This document shows positions 43,424 to 51,820 of a stretch of DNA of 64,000 bases, one piece after another. The position numbers and the translations under genes are program-made. Position 1 is the first letter of the stretch; each line of letters opens with the position of its first letter. The notes below the pieces were generated by a model that saw only the letters and a program-made list of their open reading frames with translations, did no database searches and was not told the origin of the DNA. Origin of the DNA: Gemmatimonadaceae bacterium (GTDB lineage Bacteria > Gemmatimonadota > Gemmatimonadetes > Gemmatimonadales > Gemmatimonadaceae); contig DASQFN010000106.1 of assembly GCA_035633115.1 (NCBI GenBank), positions 124,001 through 188,000 on the forward strand, written 5' to 3'.

Positions 43424-44023
43424 CTAATCGGCGTCCGTGAACTGCCTCACAACCACGCGCGCGGGCCGCAGCAGCTGTCCCTTGAAGGTGTAGCCGATCT
43501 GGTAGACGCGTCCGACTGTGCCGTCCTCATCAGGCGTGACGGCCGGCTCGGTGCCGACGGCTTCATGTCGGGCGGGATCGAACGGCTCCCCAACGGGGTT
43601 CATGGGCTCGAGCCCGGCAGTGCGCAGCGTCTTTTCGAGCTTTCGCTCGACCATCGCCACGCCTTCAGCCAGCGTTGTGGAATCAGTGACGGCAGGGTCG
43701 ACGTGAGCAAATCGCGCGATGTCGTCCAGCGGCTCGAGGATGTCCTTCACCAGCTCGGCCTTCCCACGCGCCTCTGCCTCGAGGCGCTCGCGCATCATGC
43801 GCTTCCTGTAGTTGTCGAATTCGGCTGCAAGCCTCAACAGCTTGTCGCGTTCCGTCGTGAGGTCGCGCTGGAGCTCGGAGATTCGATCGCCGATGCCGTC
43901 CTGATCCTGGACAGCCGCGGCTCCCTCGTCTGTGTCGACCAAGGGCGCAGGCGTTGCAGCAGCGTCTGTTGCAGGAACACCATCGCCATTCAGAAAGTCG
44001 TCCTGCGTCGTCGAATCCGCCAT
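43424..44023 (-). CDS. grpE: Nucleotide exchange factor GrpE
   Basis: A 199-residue protein started at ATG 44023, which has AAGGATCGA upstream; an in-frame ATG at 44044 would add seven residues. An acidic, alanine-rich N-terminal tail (1-55) leads into the long coiled coil (ISELQRDLTTERDKLLRLAA, EFDNYRKRMMRERLEAEARG) and the C-terminal beta domain (MVERKLEKTLRTAGLEPMNP, VGRVYQIGYTFKGQLLRPAR). It releases ADP from DnaK. It lies directly upstream of dnaJ and 30 bases after cinA. Confidence 0.95.
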   Translation of the reverse strand: MADSTTQDDFLNGDGVPATDAAATPAPLVDTDEGAAAVQDQDGIGDRISELQRDLTTERDKLLRLAAEFDNYRKRMMRERLEAEARGKAELVKDILEPLDDIARFAHVDPAVTDSTTLAEGVAMVERKLEKTLRTAGLEPMNPVGEPFDPARHEAVGTEPAVTPDEDGTVGRVYQIGYTFKGQLLRPARVVVRQFTDAD

Positions 44024-44053
44024 TCGATCCTTGTTCCGTCTCATTCCAAGAAT

Positions 44054-45325
44054 CTAACCGCTTTGCAACTGCCGTCGCAGGTGATCGAGAGCCGCTTGCG
44101 CCGCCCGCTGCCTTATCTCCGCGCGATCGCCGATGAGCCGCAGCCCGACGGCCCGCGTCGTCGTGCCATCGATTGCAATCCAGACTGTCCCAACCGGTTT
44201 TTCGGGCGTTCCGCCACTCGGCCCAGCGACACCCGTGATCGCAATCCCGATGTCGGACGACAACCGGGCTCGCACACCCTGCGCCATGGCGAGCGCAACC
44301 GGCTCGCTCACCGCGCCGTGACCGCTCAGCACGCTCTCATCGACGCCAAGCATTTCCGTTTTCACCGAGTTGTCATACGCCAGCACGCCTCCGAGAAAAA
44401 CGTCGCTGGCCCCCGGAATTGCCGTGATGCGCGCTCCGAGAAGCCCGCCGGTGCAGCTCTCCGCGACCGCAATCCTTACGTTCCGCGCACGGCATTCTTC
44501 CAGAACTACTTCAGCGAGATCGACCCCGCCTTCGGCATAGACATACCGGCCAATCACGTCGCGAAGTTTCACCATTGCCCCGGTGAGTCGCTTCGACGCA
44601 TCAGCCTCGCTCATGCCAATGCTCGTCAAGCGGATATCAACGCCCTCGACGGCAGGCAGAAACGCCGGGGCAAGCCCATCAACCGAGCGTCCAAGATCCC
44701 CCAGCAGATCGGCCAGCGCGGACTCGGCGATCCCGGTCGTCCGAAGCGTACGCGAAACGATCACGCTCAATGAGCCGCCGGACCCCTCTGAATTCACGCC
44801 GAGGCGTGTGAGCAGGCGCGGCACCAGCTGCTCCGCGAGCATCGCCCGCATCTCCCGCGGAACTCCGGGGAGCATCGCCACCCAGCGGCCGCGATCATCC
44901 TCCAACCAGATTCCGGGAGCGCTTCCGTGGGCGTTCGGAATTATCTCAGCTCCGGCGGGGAGCATCGCCTGCGTGAAATTCGATTCCGGGATCCGCCCGG
45001 TGCGTCCCATCTTCGCCCATCGGTCATCAAGCCAGCGCACGATGGACTCGTCCAGAACCATCTCGCGGCCGAACAGCTCGGCGATGGCGCTCTTCGTCAT
45101 GTCGTCTGCGGTCGGACCAAGACCTCCGGTCGTGATGACTCCTTCGCTACGCTCCAGTGCTTCGCCAACCGCCGTCGCGATGGCGTCAGGCGAATCACCT
45201 ACCGTCGACCGCCGCGCGACGCCAACTCCAATCGCAGCGAGTTCTCGCGCGAGATGAGCGGCATTGGTGTCGACCGTGAAGCCGAGAAGAAGCTCGTCTC
45301 CGATGGTTACGACTTCGATCTTCAC
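44054..45325 (-). CDS. cinA: CinA-family competence/damage-inducible protein (NMN deamidase)
   Basis: A 423-residue protein. The N-terminal MoCF-like pyrophosphatase domain begins KIEVVTIGDELLLGFTVDTN and contains GVITTGGLGPTADDMTKSAI. The C-terminal nicotinamide-nucleotide amidase domain contains RIAVAESCTGGLLGARITAI, FLGGVLAYDNSVKTEMLGV and ITGVAGPSGGTPEKPVGTVW. The enzyme recycles NMN to nicotinate mononucleotide and also belongs to competence regulons. The GTG start lies four bases after pgsA. Confidence 0.95.
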   Translation of the reverse strand: MKIEVVTIGDELLLGFTVDTNAAHLARELAAIGVGVARRSTVGDSPDAIATAVGEALERSEGVITTGGLGPTADDMTKSAIAELFGREMVLDESIVRWLDDRWAKMGRTGRIPESNFTQAMLPAGAEIIPNAHGSAPGIWLEDDRGRWVAMLPGVPREMRAMLAEQLVPRLLTRLGVNSEGSGGSLSVIVSRTLRTTGIAESALADLLGDLGRSVDGLAPAFLPAVEGVDIRLTSIGMSEADASKRLTGAMVKLRDVIGRYVYAEGGVDLAEVVLEECRARNVRIAVAESCTGGLLGARITAIPGASDVFLGGVLAYDNSVKTEMLGVDESVLSGHGAVSEPVALAMAQGVRARLSSDIGIAITGVAGPSGGTPEKPVGTVWIAIDGTTTRAVGLRLIGDRAEIRQRAAQAALDHLRRQLQSG

Positions 45326-45329
45326 CTTT

Positions 45330-46001
45330 TCAGCCGGTCACGACCCGACCGTAGCGGACGATGTATAGCCAGAGCGAATAGAGCGTAAGGAATACGGCTG
45401 CGATCATCGTCACGACTCCCACGATCCCGTTGAACCAGGCGAACGATTGCCACGGAGCCGTGTCCCACCCGCGGCTCGCCGCGTAGGTCGCCGCGAAAAA
45501 CCAGAAGTACGCCGAGCCCACCCACGTGCACTGGAACGCCGTCTTCCATTTGGCCGGTCCGATCGCCCCGATGACCACACCCTTCCTCGCGGCCACCTGG
45601 CGGAACACTGTCATCAAGAGCTCGCGTCCGATCACGATGGCTACAATCCACCATGGCAAACCGACGTCGCCCCATGGAGTCCGAAACGGAAACTGATGCG
45701 CCGCGCCGAGCGACTCGCGATCCGGAGAGAACGGGTCGGACTCCGGCGACATCAGGATGAACATGGGAATGAGCGTCGCGAAGAGAAGGAGCTTGTCTGC
45801 CAACGGGTCGAGCAGACTCCCCAGGTCCGTCACCAGGTTTCGCGTTCGGGCGAGCTTCCCGTCATAGTAATCCGAGACGGCGGCCACTATGTAAATGACA
45901 AAAGCGGCGAGGCGGACAGCGGCGGACGTCATGAACGGCAGCGCAGCAATCAGCGGCGCCACGAGTATACGACAGACGGTTATCGCGTTCGGGAGATTCA
46001 C
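45330..46001 (-). CDS. pgsA: CDP-diacylglycerol-glycerol-3-phosphate 3-phosphatidyltransferase
   Basis: A 223-residue membrane enzyme making phosphatidylglycerol phosphate. The CDP-alcohol phosphotransferase signature is complete: SDYYDGKLARTRNLVTDLGS followed by LLDPLADK. Several hydrophobic helices (ITVCRILVAPLIAALPFM; WWIVAIVIGRELLMTVF; FNGIVGVVTMIAAVFLTLYS) place it in the inner membrane. A loop of about 45 residues between helices is longer than usual. The start is GTG (MNLPNAITVCR). It lies between mglA and cinA with gaps of 13 and 4 bases. Confidence 0.93.
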   Translation of the reverse strand: MNLPNAITVCRILVAPLIAALPFMTSAAVRLAAFVIYIVAAVSDYYDGKLARTRNLVTDLGSLLDPLADKLLLFATLIPMFILMSPESDPFSPDRESLGAAHQFPFRTPWGDVGLPWWIVAIVIGRELLMTVFRQVAARKGVVIGAIGPAKWKTAFQCTWVGSAYFWFFAATYAASRGWDTAPWQSFAWFNGIVGVVTMIAAVFLTLYSLWLYIVRYGRVVTG

Positions 46002-46014
46002 CAGCGAGGGCGCG

Positions 46015-46692
46015 TCAGGCCAGTGCCTTTAGCACCAGCTTGCTGACCGCCTTCAGCGTGTCGAAGACTCCGTCGCCGGCGACAGCGACCGCTTCAAAAT
46101 GCGGCGCGCGCTCGACCCACTCTCCACTGGAGAGCTGCTCCACGAGGTTCTGGCCGGCGTGATAGGGATCGGGCGTGACTCGAGCCTTGGAAGGATCGGC
46201 CGGCTCCCAGCCGGGATTGAGCGCCGCCTGCAGCTCGGCAACGGGAGCCGCATTCGGAAGATCCCGCTTGTTGTACTGAATGACAAACGGCATCCGCGTC
46301 AGATCGTAGCCGTACTCCGCCATGTTGTCGTAGAGGTTCTGCATCGATTCCAGATTCGCCTCCATCCTCTCCATCTGCGAATCCGAGACGAACACAATTC
46401 CGTCCACGTTTTTCAGGATGAGCTTCCGGCTGGCGTTGTAGTAGACCTGGCCGGGAACCGTGTAGAGATGGAAGCGCGTATTGAAGCCGCGAATCGTGCC
46501 GAGGTCTACGGGCAGGAAATCGAAGAAGAGAGTCCGCTCTGTCTCGGTTGCAAGTGAGATGAGCTTTCCTCTCGTCTCCGGCTTCACCTTGCCGTAGATG
46601 TGCTCGAGGTTAGTTGTCTTGCCGCCGAGGCCGGGGCCGTAGTAGACAATCTTGCAGTTGATCTCGCGCGCCGCGTAGTTGATCATCGACAT
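46015..46692 (-). CDS. mglA: MglA-type small Ras-like GTPase
   Basis: 225 residues from ATG 46692, with AAGGAG upstream. Nucleotide-binding motifs: P-loop [18 protein letters not shown], the TVPGQ switch II segment ([18 protein letters not shown]), and the guanine-specific NKRD in [12 protein letters not shown]. The C-terminal half of the fold includes [20 protein letters not shown]. MglA sets cell polarity and motility in Myxococcus together with its GAP MglB. Homologues occur in non-gliding bacteria, where their task is unclear. The adjacent roadblock protein is a likely partner. Confidence 0.93.
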   Translation of the reverse strand: MSMINYAAREINCKIVYYGPGLGGKTTNLEHIYGKVKPETRGKLISLATETERTLFFDFLPVDLGTIRGFNTRFHLYTVPGQVYYNASRKLILKNVDGIVFVSDSQMERMEANLESMQNLYDNMAEYGYDLTRMPFVIQYNKRDLPNAAPVAELQAALNPGWEPADPSKARVTPDPYHAGQNLVEQLSSGEWVERAPHFEAVAVAGDGVFDTLKAVSKLVLKALA

Positions 46693-46705
46693 TGCCGTTC
46701 TCTCC

Positions 46706-47197
46706 TTACCAGTTGAACAGCTCGTCGATCTCGTCGCCGGCGCCGGCGAGGATGTTCGGCTGCATTGTCCCGCCCGCTCGCGCGCGCGCGAACGCGCGAT
46801 CGAGGTGACCCGTAAGCTCCTCAACCGCCGGCTTCATCTTCAGACGAACGAGCCCGATCGGCGTGCGATTGTCGAACAGCACTACGAGAATGAGCCGCCG
46901 TGCAATGTCGGCCACGTACATCGACTCGCGCTCCCCCTGGTGAAAGAGTGTGGTGAAATCAGTCTCGCCGATGAGGCGGGCGAGCTGGTCGTTGGCGCTG
47001 AAATCCGCGGCCGTGAGCGTCGCGAAGGTTACGGGATCGAATCCCAGCGGCTCTCCGACCGTCGCGACGAGCTGGCCGGAGCGGTCGACCAGCAGCGACG
47101 AGCGAGCGCCGGTCTCCGCCAGAAAGCGTGAGATCGTTCGCACGATGGCGTTGAGGTCATCTTCTTCGAACGACCAGCTGCTTGCCGCGGGCTGCAT
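46706..47197 (-). CDS. Roadblock/LC7-domain protein, probable MglA partner
   Basis: 163 residues from ATG 47197 (the frame is open to 47278, but that overlaps the upstream gene; no strong Shine-Dalgarno). The roadblock fold is indicated by [40 protein letters not shown] and [17 protein letters not shown]. MglB, the GTPase-activating protein of MglA, has this fold, and the gene lies 13 bases upstream of mglA, so a GAP or scaffold role is likely. The C-terminal tail ([13 protein letters not shown]) is acidic and may be an interaction peptide. Confidence 0.85.
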   Translation of the reverse strand: MQPAASSWSFEEDDLNAIVRTISRFLAETGARSSLLVDRSGQLVATVGEPLGFDPVTFATLTAADFSANDQLARLIGETDFTTLFHQGERESMYVADIARRLILVVLFDNRTPIGLVRLKMKPAVEELTGHLDRAFARARAGGTMQPNILAGAGDEIDELFNW

Positions 47198-47205
47198 GTT
47201 GGCTT

Positions 47206-47481
47206 TCAGGAAAGCGTTTTTTCGAGTCGCCGCATGAGCGAGACACCTCGCCGTCTCAGCAATGGACTGTGCTCCCACGCGACGTACTCGCGAAGGAGGC
47301 GCGCAGTATTGACTGTTGGGCGCCCGCGAAGATAACTGAGAGCCGCAAATCGCCTGAGAGGACGGGCGCTGAAGAGGTCACGGCGATACTGGCGTTGAAC
47401 GCGGCTCCATGTCACAGCTCCACAGGCCGCACCGGCAACGAAGCCGAGCAGAGCCAGTTGTCTGGCTCGATTGCTAGTCAC
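47206..47481 (-). CDS. Small basic protein with one membrane helix
   Basis: 91 residues; GTG start overlaps the recR stop (GTGA). An N-terminal helix (LALLGFVAGAACGAVTW) is followed by a strongly basic tail (RVQRQYRRDLF, LLRRRGVSLMRRLEKTL). I do not recognise a family. Position between recR and the roadblock gene, with a nine-base gap to the latter, suggests it is co-expressed with the MglA module and could serve as a membrane anchor for it, which is a guess. Confidence 0.7.
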   Translation of the reverse strand: MTSNRARQLALLGFVAGAACGAVTWSRVQRQYRRDLFSARPLRRFAALSYLRGRPTVNTARLLREYVAWEHSPLLRRRGVSLMRRLEKTLS

Positions 47482-48065
47482 ATAGCCCGCCGGGCGGTAA
47501 GCGCTTGCGCAATCGTTACTCCGTCAGCGTACTCGAGGTCGCCACCCACCGGGAGACCACGTGCGATACGCGTCACCGTGAGCTGATAGGGCAGCAGCTT
47601 GCGCTGAACGTACAACGCAGTGGCTTCGCCCTCAATGCTCGGGTTCGTCGCGATGATCACTTCGCGCACACTCCCGCCCGAGACGCGGCTCTCGAGCTGC
47701 GGGATCGTAAGATCGTCCGGACCCACGCCATCCAGCGGCGACAGCCTTCCGCCCAGCACGTGATACACGCCCCGATATTCGCCGGCGCGTTCGATCGCAC
47801 CGATGTCAGCGGACTCCTCGACGGCGCAAATCAGCGCCGGGTCGCGGCGGACGTCACGACAGATTGCGCACACTTCCTCTTCCGTCAGGTTGAAGCACTG
47901 CGAGCACGGCCGAACCTTCTCGGTGAGCGTTGCGAGCGCGTCGGCGAGACGCCGGCTCTGCTCGGCGGGTTGTCGAAGCAGATGGTAAGTGAGTCGGAGG
48001 GCTGTCTTTCTTCCGATGCCGGGAAGCTTGGCCAGCTCCCCGACGAGAGCGTCTATCGCGGACAC
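47478..48065 (-). CDS. recR: Recombination mediator RecR
   Basis: 195 residues, full length. HhH region LAKLPGIGRKTALRLTYHLL, zinc finger CSQCFNLTEEEVCAIC, TOPRIM domain (about 78-170) with ICAVEESADIGAIE and EVIIATNPSIEGEATALYV, and the C-terminal GLPVGGDLEYADGVTIAQAL. RecR with RecO loads RecA at gaps. GTG start two bases after ybaB, the classic dnaX-ybaB-recR order. Confidence 0.96.
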   Translation of the reverse strand: MSAIDALVGELAKLPGIGRKTALRLTYHLLRQPAEQSRRLADALATLTEKVRPCSQCFNLTEEEVCAICRDVRRDPALICAVEESADIGAIERAGEYRGVYHVLGGRLSPLDGVGPDDLTIPQLESRVSGGSVREVIIATNPSIEGEATALYVQRKLLPYQLTVTRIARGLPVGGDLEYADGVTIAQALTARRAM

Positions 48066-48066
48066 T

Positions 48067-48384
48067 CTAGAAGGGCATCTTGAACGGGAGGTTCAGGCCG
48101 CCCGTGAGCTTCGACATCTCCTGCTTCGCGAGCTCCGCGGCTTTTTGCTGCGCCTCCCGCACCGCGACGAGAACGAGGTCCTCGAGCATCTCGACATCGG
48201 CGGCGTTAACGATCGAGGTATCGATTCTGATCCGCGTGATCTGTCCCTTTCCGTCAGCCTCCACGGTGACCATGCCACCGCCGGCGGTCGCTGTCACCAA
48301 CATGGCCTGAAGCTCGTCCTGAATTTTTTCCAGCCGGCCCTGCATCTGCTGGGCCTGCTCGAGAATCTTGTTGAAGTCAGCCAT
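48067..48384 (-). CDS. ybaB: YbaB/EbfC-family nucleoid-associated protein
   Basis: 105 residues. FNKILEQAQQMQGRLEKIQD begins the helical hairpin; the strand region has GGGMVTVEADGKGQITRIRI and the C-terminal helix VREAQQKAAELAKQEMSKLT. It forms dimers that bind DNA. It lies between dnaX (18 bases) and recR (one base). Confidence 0.95.
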   Translation of the reverse strand: MADFNKILEQAQQMQGRLEKIQDELQAMLVTATAGGGMVTVEADGKGQITRIRIDTSIVNAADVEMLEDLVLVAVREAQQKAAELAKQEMSKLTGGLNLPFKMPF

Positions 48385-48402
48385 TTGTGGTTGTGTGTGG
48401 CG

Positions 48403-49923
48403 TCAATCGAGCAACTCGAGATCGAGAAGATCGACAGCCGCATCGAGCACCGGATCGTTGGCGCGAAGCGCCGCCAGCCGCTCGGCGCGAACTGTTTCCG
48501 TGGTAAGCCTCGCGCGCTTCGCCTCGCTCGCGGTTTCCTCATAGCCGGATTTCCAGTCGGCGCCGGGATCCGGTACCGATGTAACTGCCGGCCCGCCCAA
48601 CGAGGTCGCCGTGCGGGACGCGGCGTCTGGAGGAGCAGCGTACGGCGCACGAGCCGGCGGCTCAGCGGGGTGGGGTCGCGCCGGAAACGCGTCGCCTACC
48701 ATCGCCGCGCGGCGGGTTTCACGCTCCACCGCCTTGGAGCGCGAACTGCTGCGAGCCGGTGCAGCCGCCGCGCTGCCACCGGACCCTTCTCCGCCGAGGT
48801 TGCGCAAAACGTCCTCGATCGAGAGAGCGCGGTCGAACAGTGCGAAGCGCACGAGGAGCATCTCCACCAGCAGCTGCTGCTGCGAGCTCTTCCGGAATTG
48901 CATCTCCATCGCGGCCAGCGTCGAGAGCATGCGGAGCAGGTCGGCCGACGAAAAATGTTCGCGGTGGGCTTCCAGAGCCGTGCGCGCGGCAGGTGAGATG
49001 CCCTCGGTCGATCCACCGAGGATGAGAGCGAGCTGCGCACGGAGCATCTCGCCGAGCCCGCCAAGAAAAACGCCGAAGTCGACTCCCGCGTCGGCGAGCC
49101 TGCGAACGGTCTCGAAAACTTCTCCCGCCCGGCGCCCGGCAATCAGGTCTATCACGCTCAGATACTCGTCTTCGGCGACGAGGCCGAGCGCGATGCGCAC
49201 GCGATCCGCCGTTACGCCTCCCTCCCCGAGAGACAACACCTGATCTGCGAGGCTCAAGGCGTCGCGCATCGATCCGTCGGCGGCGCGCGCGATCATTGCC
49301 AGCGCCTCGGGACTGTACTCCAGTCCTTCTTCGCGCAGAACGGCCTCCAGACGCGATACGATGTCGGACATGCCGATGCGCTTGAGATCGAATCGCTGCA
49401 GGCGGCTCAGCACCGGGGCGGCGGACTGCGCTATCTTCTGCGGCTCCGTCGTCGCGAACACGAAGACAACGCGGGAAGGCGGCTCCTCCAGAATCTTGAG
49501 AAGCGCGTTCCAGGCTTCACGCGTGAGCATGTGCGCCTCGTCGACGATGTAGACCTTGTAGCGATCGTCGCCCGAAGGAGCATACATCGCGCGCTCGCGC
49601 AGCTCACGCGCATCGTCTACGCCGCGGTTGGACGCGGCATCGATCTCGACGACGTCGAGGCTCGAGCTCCCGCTCCAGATGCGCTGGCACGACGTGCAGA
49701 CTCCGCACGGCTCGCCGTCTGGCTGCTTGTTCTCGCAGTTGAGGGCCATCGCCAGGACACGTGCAAGCGTTGTCTTGCCGACGCCGCGCGGCCCGCAAAG
49801 GAGATAGCCATTGGCTACTCGTCCGCGCTCGATTGCGCCGCGCAAAGTGTTGGAGACGTGCGTCTGCACCGCCACGCCGGCGAAGCTTTTAGGGCGGTAT
49901 TTCCGGGCGAGCGCGAGCGACAT
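48403..49923 (-). CDS. dnaX: DNA polymerase III subunit gamma/tau
   Basis: 506 residues from ATG 49923; an upstream GTG at 49968 lies inside the SRP RNA and is unlikely. Walker A LLCGPRGVGKTTLARVLAM, a four-cysteine zinc module (CENKQPDGEPCGVCTSC), Walker B YIVDEAHMLTREAWNALLKI with SRC-like FATTEPQKI, and clamp-loader domain III (about 225-340). A proline/alanine-rich linker and a divergent tau tail follow. It loads the beta clamp. No A-rich slippage site for a gamma form was obvious. First protein gene after the SRP RNA in this cluster. Confidence 0.95.
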   Translation of the reverse strand: MSLALARKYRPKSFAGVAVQTHVSNTLRGAIERGRVANGYLLCGPRGVGKTTLARVLAMALNCENKQPDGEPCGVCTSCQRIWSGSSSLDVVEIDAASNRGVDDARELRERAMYAPSGDDRYKVYIVDEAHMLTREAWNALLKILEEPPSRVVFVFATTEPQKIAQSAAPVLSRLQRFDLKRIGMSDIVSRLEAVLREEGLEYSPEALAMIARAADGSMRDALSLADQVLSLGEGGVTADRVRIALGLVAEDEYLSVIDLIAGRRAGEVFETVRRLADAGVDFGVFLGGLGEMLRAQLALILGGSTEGISPAARTALEAHREHFSSADLLRMLSTLAAMEMQFRKSSQQQLLVEMLLVRFALFDRALSIEDVLRNLGGEGSGGSAAAAPARSSSRSKAVERETRRAAMVGDAFPARPHPAEPPARAPYAAPPDAASRTATSLGGPAVTSVPDPGADWKSGYEETASEAKRARLTTETVRAERLAALRANDPVLDAAVDLLDLELLD

Positions 49924-49936
49924 TGAGGAGGGGAAA

Positions 49937-50036
49937 TACCCCAGGCCTGACGGAGCAACGTAAGACACCGCACGCCGCTGCTACCTTCGGGGTCCTGACG
50001 GAGTTAGCGGGCCGACGCCCTCCGGGACCTGGGGCA
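49937..50036 (-). ncRNA. ffs: Bacterial small signal recognition particle RNA (4.5S type)
   Basis: On the minus strand, about 100 nt contain the SRP signature GTCAGGACCCCGAAGGTAGC, followed by AGCGGC, the conserved apical GNAR-type loop and Ffh-binding symmetric/asymmetric loops. The termini pair perfectly (CCCCAGG at 50034-50028 with CCTGGGG at 49945-49939), closing one long hairpin. Location just upstream of dnaX is a common place for this gene. End points are estimated from the closing stem. Confidence 0.93.
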
Positions 50037-50041
50037 CACGA

Positions 50042-50069
50042 AATATAACCTTGGGAGAAACGACAACAA
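50042..50069 (-). promoter_or_regulatory. Candidate promoter of the SRP RNA
   Basis: On the minus strand TTGTTG (50069-50064) and TATATT (50047-50042) are 16 bases apart and sit about six bases before the inferred RNA 5' end. The -35 part overlaps a CAA-rich simple-sequence tract, so it is uncertain. Confidence 0.45.
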
Positions 50070-50103
50070 CAACTGCAACGGCAACAGCGATTCCTAAGAA
50101 AAC

Positions 50104-50141
50104 AAAAAAGGCCCGCCACGCATTATTCGAGCGGCGGGCCT
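50104..50141 (-). terminator. Rho-independent terminator of the small lipoprotein gene
   Basis: On the minus strand GGCCCGCC (50140-50133) pairs with GGCGGGCC (50117-50110) and is followed by TTTTTTGTTTT. It separates the lipoprotein gene from the SRP RNA. Confidence 0.9.
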
Positions 50142-50161
50142 CTTCAGGTGCGAAAGGGACT

Positions 50162-50395
50162 TTACCTCTTGATCTTGACGGTCGGGACCTTGATGCTGGC
50201 CGTGTCCTTTCTCACGTCGATGTTCGGAACCGCCACCTGCGCTGTGTCCGTGCCGACTTCGATCGTCGGAACGTTCAGCGTGTCGGTCTGCGTGCCGACT
50301 ACGGGCTTCTCGACTTCGAGATCGCCGCTTTCAGTTTTCGAGCAGGCGGTAACTGAAACGGCCAGTAAGGCCGCCACTGCCAATAGCTTTACCAC
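50162..50395 (-). CDS. Small lipoprotein with short internal repeats
   Basis: 77 residues from GTG 50395, which has GGAGG six bases upstream; a longer frame to 50476 lacks this support. The signal LLAVAALLAVSVTAC gives a lipidated cysteine at about 18. The mature chain is three imperfect repeats of about 14 residues with the pattern V-x-TDT-x-x-V-P-x-I (VGTQTDTLNVPTIE, VGTDTAQVAVPNID, VRKDTASIKVPTVK), ending in a basic KIKR. No named family recognised. It has its own terminator. Confidence 0.8.
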   Translation of the reverse strand: MVKLLAVAALLAVSVTACSKTESGDLEVEKPVVGTQTDTLNVPTIEVGTDTAQVAVPNIDVRKDTASIKVPTVKIKR

Positions 50396-50489
50396 GAGAA
50401 GCCTCCGAGGCTGGTTGAATGATGCGTTACCGCGAATGTATGGCAACCTTCGTTCCAGAAATGCGCCCATCATCAAACATTAAAAGGTC

Positions 50490-51398
50490 TTAATCTTCGA
50501 ACGCTTCTCGCTGAAGTCTGCGCACCCGTCGCAGCTCGTAAACCTGAGCCACCTCCCCGCCTAAGATGAAGATCATCGCCGCGTAGTACACCCACACCAC
50601 GATGATCACCACGGCCGCGACCGTTCCCTGGTAGAACGATCCCGGATTGAACGAGTACACGTACGCCCCGAAAAACCGCTTCGCCGCCTCGAACATGAAG
50701 CTCGTGAACAGCGACGCTATGAACGCCGTCTGCCACCTGATGTGCCTGTTCGGAAGAAACTTGTAAAGGGAAAAAAACATCAGTGTGATGAAGGCGAACG
50801 CAATCGCCTGACCGATGTTGTACTCGAGGGCGCCCATCATGTCCTTACGCAGCCCCAGCTCGCCGAGAATCAGCAACCCCCGAGTCGTCGCCAGCGCGAG
50901 GTAGGCGCTCAAACCGGTGTAAAGGACCAGAAGGAGTGTCGAAACAATCGTGATCTGCACGTCGAAAATCTTGCCGGCGACGATGCCGCGATCGGAGTCG
51001 ATGTCGAAGATTGCGCATAGTACGCTGCGCAGCGATCCGAAGAGGCGCGTCGAGAACCAGATGAACGCGATGACCCCGTAAATACTGATCGCGCCACGCG
51101 ACTTTATTATCGGAACGAGAATCGCGCCGATCGGCGACGGCTGACCGGCCTCCTGCGGCGGCAGAAACCGGTCGACGATCGTGTTTATTTCAGCTGAGGT
51201 GACGTCCGCGCTTTGATTGAGGAGGTACGCGAGGCCAGTAGCAAGGAGAAGAAAGAACGGGACTGCCGCGAGGAGCAGGTTGAACGCGATGCCCCCGGCG
51301 AGAAAGAAGACGTTGTCCTCTCCGCTATTGTCCCAGACGCGTTGCGCATAATCGCGGAAAGTCCAGCCGATCCGGACGTGGAACGGCCGCTCTGCCAC
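50490..51398 (-). CDS. YihY/BrkB-family inner-membrane protein
   Basis: 302 residues with about six membrane helices: VFFLAGGIAFNLLLAAVPFF, LLLATGLAYLL, ISIYGVIAFIWFSTRLFGSL, ILGELGLRKD onward. The conserved segments NVFFLAGGIAFNLLLA and FRWQTAFIASLF-like (IRWQTAFIASLFTSFMFEAA) and VAAVVIIVVWVYYAAMIFIL are typical. The family was once called ribonuclease BN; its role is unknown, perhaps transport. The GTG start overlaps the YtxH stop by one base. Confidence 0.9.
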   Translation of the reverse strand: MAERPFHVRIGWTFRDYAQRVWDNSGEDNVFFLAGGIAFNLLLAAVPFFLLLATGLAYLLNQSADVTSAEINTIVDRFLPPQEAGQPSPIGAILVPIIKSRGAISIYGVIAFIWFSTRLFGSLRSVLCAIFDIDSDRGIVAGKIFDVQITIVSTLLLVLYTGLSAYLALATTRGLLILGELGLRKDMMGALEYNIGQAIAFAFITLMFFSLYKFLPNRHIRWQTAFIASLFTSFMFEAAKRFFGAYVYSFNPGSFYQGTVAAVVIIVVWVYYAAMIFILGGEVAQVYELRRVRRLQREAFED

Positions 51399-51802
51399 TA
51401 GCTCTCTTTATACGCGGCCTTCGTCTCTGCAATACGCTGCTCGAGCTCGACTCGCGCCTGCTGTGCAGCTGCCCGTCCGGCGTCGACGGCATTCGTGACC
51501 TGTCGCCGCTTGAGCTCGACTGCATCCCGTGCGGCGTCGATGCGCCCCTCGACCTTGTCCTTCGCCTGCTGGAGCGTGTTGCCAACAGATTCCGTGATCT
51601 CGGACACGAGATCCTGCGCCTGATCACCGACCTCGCGGGCGCGTCGCTGCAGATCGCGCCGCGTCTCTTCGCCCGTCCTCGGAGCGAACAAAAGCGCGAC
51701 CCCCGCACCGACCGCCAGGCCAAGCAGGAACGATCCGATGCCAGGCTGTTTCTGTTCTATGACTACGTACGGCTCGTCATCGTCCCAATCGTAATCAGAC
51801 AT
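51398..51802 (-). CDS. YtxH-domain general stress protein-like
   Basis: 134 residues. Acidic N-terminus (SDYDWDDDEPYVV), one helix with the family pattern GSFLLGLAVGAGVALLFAPR followed by TGEETRRDL, then a long amphipathic coiled coil rich in Ala, Arg and Gln. ATG 51802 has AGGAG upstream. YtxH proteins are membrane-bound stress proteins of unknown role. It precedes and overlaps the BrkB-family gene. Confidence 0.85.
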   Translation of the reverse strand: MSDYDWDDDEPYVVIEQKQPGIGSFLLGLAVGAGVALLFAPRTGEETRRDLQRRAREVGDQAQDLVSEITESVGNTLQQAKDKVEGRIDAARDAVELKRRQVTNAVDAGRAAAQQARVELEQRIAETKAAYKES

Positions 51803-51820
51803 TCTCGCTTTCTCCTGAGA

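Noticed and set aside
49684-49700. TGGCAC...TGCA sequence resembling a sigma-54 promoter
   Set aside because: It is inside dnaX on the plus strand, with wrong spacing between the GG and GC elements.
49924-49968. Upstream GTG start for DnaX
   Set aside because: These codons lie in the SRP RNA gene and encode a sequence not found at the start of gamma/tau proteins; the ATG at 49923 is followed at once by the family start.
50062-50095. CAA-rich tract considered as a repeat array
   Set aside because: It is too short and irregular to be a CRISPR or a defined repeat; it may only be simple sequence overlapping the SRP promoter.
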